DNA of 64,000 nt from Actinomycetota bacterium (GTDB lineage: Bacteria; Actinomycetota; Thermoleophilia; Gaiellales; Gaiellaceae): contig WLID01000001.1 in assembly GCA_009702325.1 (NCBI GenBank), positions 310,001-374,000 on the forward strand, written 5' to 3'. Below, one piece after another: positions 62,041-64,000 of the stretch. The notes under the pieces are model-generated. The model did not search any database. It was not told the DNA's origin and was given only the letters and a program-made list of their open reading frames with translations. The position numbers were made by a program, and so were the translations under genes. Each line of letters starts with the position of its first letter. Position 1 is the stretch's first letter.

Positions 62041-63303
62041 CTACGGCAGCACGCGGTAGCGCGTGAGCATCCCGGCATGGATGTGATCGTTCACATGGCA
62101 GTGGAAGAGCCACGTTCCGACATCGTCGGGAACCATGTCGGCGACAACCATCGTCCCCGGCAGCAGGCTGACGACGTCCATGCGCATGCCGTTCACGACG
62201 GCGTCGTTGCCGTGCCAGTGCGGCGTGTGCAGGTCAACCTCGGTGCCCATGCTCATCACGTACCACCGCACGTGATCGCCCTTCTTCATCGTCATCATCG
62301 GCTGATTGCCAAACACGTAGCCGTTGATCGAGTGCATCAAGTTCGACTCGCCAAACTCCTCATCCTCGTCGAGGTGCGGAGGGAGCAGGCGAGAGGCAAA
62401 CCGGGAGAGGTTCGTCTTCAGGAGCGGGCTCTCGTTCTCGTTCATCACGGCGTACAGAACGAAGAACTCCTTGTTGACGTCCTTTGGGCTCCCGTCGGGT
62501 CGGGCATCGCCCTTCCGGGTGATCTCCATCGGGCCGATTAGCCCGGCGTAGGTGTCGGCAACCTCGTCGGTGTGCGAGTGGTACATCCACATCACCGAGC
62601 TGCCATCGCCGGGGCCAGGACCCGCACGCTCCGGAACCTTCCAGACGTACGTGTGGCGGCGACCGTGCGCGACGGCGTCGTCGAGCTTCAGCTTGTTGCC
62701 CGTGCCGTCGTCGTAGGGCGCCCCTTCGCTTCCCTTCCCGTAGAACACGCCGTGCGGATGAACGCTTGTCGGGAAGGGGCATGCGTTGCGGAAGACGACC
62801 TTGATCGTGTCGCCGACCTCGGCGCGGATGATTGGGCCGAGCATTCCGAGGTACGCCTCGTCGGCCGATCGCACGGTGCGCTGGTCGAAAGAACCGTCGG
62901 TGTAGCCGCGGTAGAGACACTTCGCGTAGCGGGAGCCGATCCGACCAGGCCCAGACCTCACGTACGTGTCGGCGGTCGCGTCGAACGGTTCGCCGGTGAT
63001 GCCGTTGTGGTGCGTTGGCGTGTAATCCCACACGACCTCATCGGCCGAGATGAAATACGTTCTCGTGATGCCTGTCCCTGCACCATTCGTGCCGGCGACA
63101 GCCTTCCAGTATCTCGCACCTGTTGCGGCGTGACCCATGTTCATCGTGTCGGCTGTCCCGTCGGCGGCCGATGCGATCGATCGAGTCGGCCACACCACAC
63201 CGGCGGTCGTGAACCCGAGCCCCGCCAAGACCAGTACCCCGAGCGCAACGATCGTGCTCGAAATGCCCGCACGGCGTAGCCGGCGGTATGGAAACGCTCG
63301 CAT
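62041..63303 (-). CDS. Exported multicopper oxidase
   Basis: The 420-residue protein has a signal-anchor (STIVALGVLVLAGLGFTTAG) and cupredoxin domains with all copper-ligand motifs: HPHG (near residue 183), HSHTD (near residue 243), HTPHWHGN and the C-terminal WLFHCHVNDHIHAGM. These supply one type 1 and one trinuclear site. The arrangement resembles hephaestin/ceruloplasmin-like or nitrite-reductase-like two-domain oxidases. It may oxidise Fe(II), Cu(I) or Mn(II), or accept electrons from the adjacent cytochromes. The substrate is not evident. Confidence 0.88.
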   Translation of the reverse strand: MRAFPYRRLRRAGISSTIVALGVLVLAGLGFTTAGVVWPTRSIASAADGTADTMNMGHAATGARYWKAVAGTNGAGTGITRTYFISADEVVWDYTPTHHNGITGEPFDATADTYVRSGPGRIGSRYAKCLYRGYTDGSFDQRTVRSADEAYLGMLGPIIRAEVGDTIKVVFRNACPFPTSVHPHGVFYGKGSEGAPYDDGTGNKLKLDDAVAHGRRHTYVWKVPERAGPGPGDGSSVMWMYHSHTDEVADTYAGLIGPMEITRKGDARPDGSPKDVNKEFFVLYAVMNENESPLLKTNLSRFASRLLPPHLDEDEEFGESNLMHSINGYVFGNQPMMTMKKGDHVRWYVMSMGTEVDLHTPHWHGNDAVVNGMRMDVVSLLPGTMVVADMVPDDVGTWLFHCHVNDHIHAGMLTRYRVLP

Positions 63304-63361
63304 ACAACGTCCTCTCGTCTAAAGGGAGTAGTGGCGTTGGACGGGAGAACCGTCCAACCAG

Positions 63362-63940
63362 CTAGACCGACGAGAGGTGGGGCGGGCCGCGACTCGACCA
63401 CGTCGACCGAGCGGTCGCCGCACGAGGGGCAGATTCGGTGGAGAGCCAGCTGGAGAGGAAGACATGCGGTGCGCGACGTCGAGGTTGGGCCGGGCGAAGC
63501 AGCCGAGAAACGGCGTCGGCGAGCACGAGGAGCGCCCGCGCGATCAGCAGCGCCGCGAACGCAAACGGAAGCTGAACCACCAGGCCCGCCGCAAACGCTG
63601 GGGCCGAGACGGTTGCGAGGCTGGCATTGCCCGCTGCAAACGCCTCGCAGAACTCGAGCGCGACAAATGCCACTGGTGCCAGCAGCGCAAACGGCATGGC
63701 CCGGATATGCCTTCCGCCGTTGCGCGGCCAACGGCCAAGCGCGCGTGAGGTGAGTGAAAGCGCGAGCGCGGCGGCGACAACTACCGCGGCAGGAAGGACG
63801 TCAGCTCGAAATGCAGCCTCGGTCGCAAACAGCTCGTTTCGCTCAGGCGATCCGAACAGGAGGTTGCCGAGCGCATGGGCAGCCTCAACTCCGAGGAGTG
63901 AGAGCGGGACGGTAAGAACCCACGCCCAGAGGCGACGCAT
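63362..63940 (-). CDS. Small polytopic membrane protein next to the multicopper oxidase
   Basis: The 192-residue protein has four predicted helices (LWAWVLTVPLSLLGVEAAHA, LPAAVVVAAALALSLTS, PFALLAPVAFVALEFCEAFA, LPFAFAALLIARALLVLADA) and a basic, Ser/Pro-rich C-terminal tail. It has several His residues on the extracytoplasmic side, compatible with metal handling. Its ATG overlaps the stop of the preceding leftward gene, and the multicopper oxidase starts 58 bp downstream, so they form one operon. Confidence 0.7.
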   Translation of the reverse strand: MRRLWAWVLTVPLSLLGVEAAHALGNLLFGSPERNELFATEAAFRADVLPAAVVVAAALALSLTSRALGRWPRNGGRHIRAMPFALLAPVAFVALEFCEAFAAGNASLATVSAPAFAAGLVVQLPFAFAALLIARALLVLADAVSRLLRPAQPRRRAPHVFLSSWLSTESAPRAATARSTWSSRGPPHLSSV

Positions 63941-64000
63941 CAGTGGGGACTCAAGTCGCGGCGTACGCGTTCAAGCGCCCGCCAAGCGGCGTAGGCGATC
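63940..64000 (-). CDS. C-terminal end of an unidentified protein (partial)
   Basis: The leftward frame is open from the window edge and ends with TGA at 63942-63940, overlapping the next ATG. Only IAYAAWRALERVRRDLSPH is visible, a helical, basic tail compatible with a membrane protein's cytoplasmic end. No family can be named. Confidence 0.45.
   Translation of the reverse strand, partial: IAYAAWRALERVRRDLSPH

Overview
The window is a high-GC, densely packed bacterial chromosome segment. Genes are read from both strands, GTG and TTG starts are frequent, and stop/start overlaps are short. The gene set suggests Actinomycetota, plausibly the class Thermoleophilia: a DtxR/IdeR-type iron box, an HTH-Mop molybdate regulator, PadR regulators with a conserved layout, a collagen-like secreted protein, a DUF5305-like fragment and small secreted c-type cytochromes. 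This placement is inferred from gene content only. No rRNA, CRISPR array, IS element or prophage was seen.

Layout. 1-2.2 kb: end of a surface-polysaccharide-type region (methyltransferase-like end, O-antigen-ligase-like protein, membrane-anchored HNH-like protein). 2.2-7.6 kb: small metabolic enzymes (VOC protein, alpha/beta hydrolase, zinc-free quinone reductase, M29 aminopeptidase, FMN-dependent 2-hydroxyacid oxidase, LysE exporter). 7.6-7.75 kb: a possible free-standing small RNA with its own promoter and terminator. 7.8-13 kb: a molybdate operon (ferritin-like protein, HTH-Mop regulator, modA with an IPT/TIG tail, modB, modC) between two paralogous PadR genes. 13-18 kb: membrane protein, RibD-like reductase, folE, CDP-alcohol phosphatidyltransferase, pterin carbinolamine dehydratase, CBS protein. 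18-24 kb: a Calvin-cycle cluster with phosphoribulokinase, Rpe and a CbbR-like LysR on one strand, and class II aldolase and transketolase divergently; no RuBisCO is in the window. 24-34 kb: ComB, Fur, a broken Tat-exported amine oxidase, ferrochelatase, serine dehydratase, threonine synthase under a SAM riboswitch, and RsgA. 34-46 kb: secreted protein, Bcr/CflA exporter, methyltransferase, a 34-residue basic peptide, GSCFA protein, tRNA-Asp, CvpA, YitJ-type Met/folate enzyme, primary-type sigma factor, FTR1 iron permease directly behind an iron box, cyclophilin. 46-54 kb: a chemoreceptor without its first membrane helix, a large secreted protein, an N-truncated DUF5305-like fusion, three SDR/hypothetical genes, and a collagen-like protein. 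54-64 kb: three small secreted mono-haem cytochromes c, tRNA-Thr, a HbpS/GlcG-like protein, an APC-transporter/hybrid-histidine-kinase fusion interrupted by a stop and a frameshift, and a multicopper oxidase with a membrane protein beside it.

Most striking observations: (i) a SAM-I-type riboswitch whose P3 loop is complementary to the Shine-Dalgarno/TTG-start region of thrC; (ii) the APC permease-HAMP-histidine kinase-receiver gene flanked by two near-twin cytochromes c and a multicopper oxidase; (iii) the phosphoribulokinase/CbbR cluster in an apparent actinobacterium; (iv) the ModA-IPT fusion and PadR-bracketed molybdate operon; (v) a perfect 20-bp DtxR-like box a few bases from the FTR1 start. 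Several genes at 25-61 kb are broken (amine oxidase, chemoreceptor, DUF5305-like gene, permease-kinase). Decay and sequencing or assembly error both remain possible for these.
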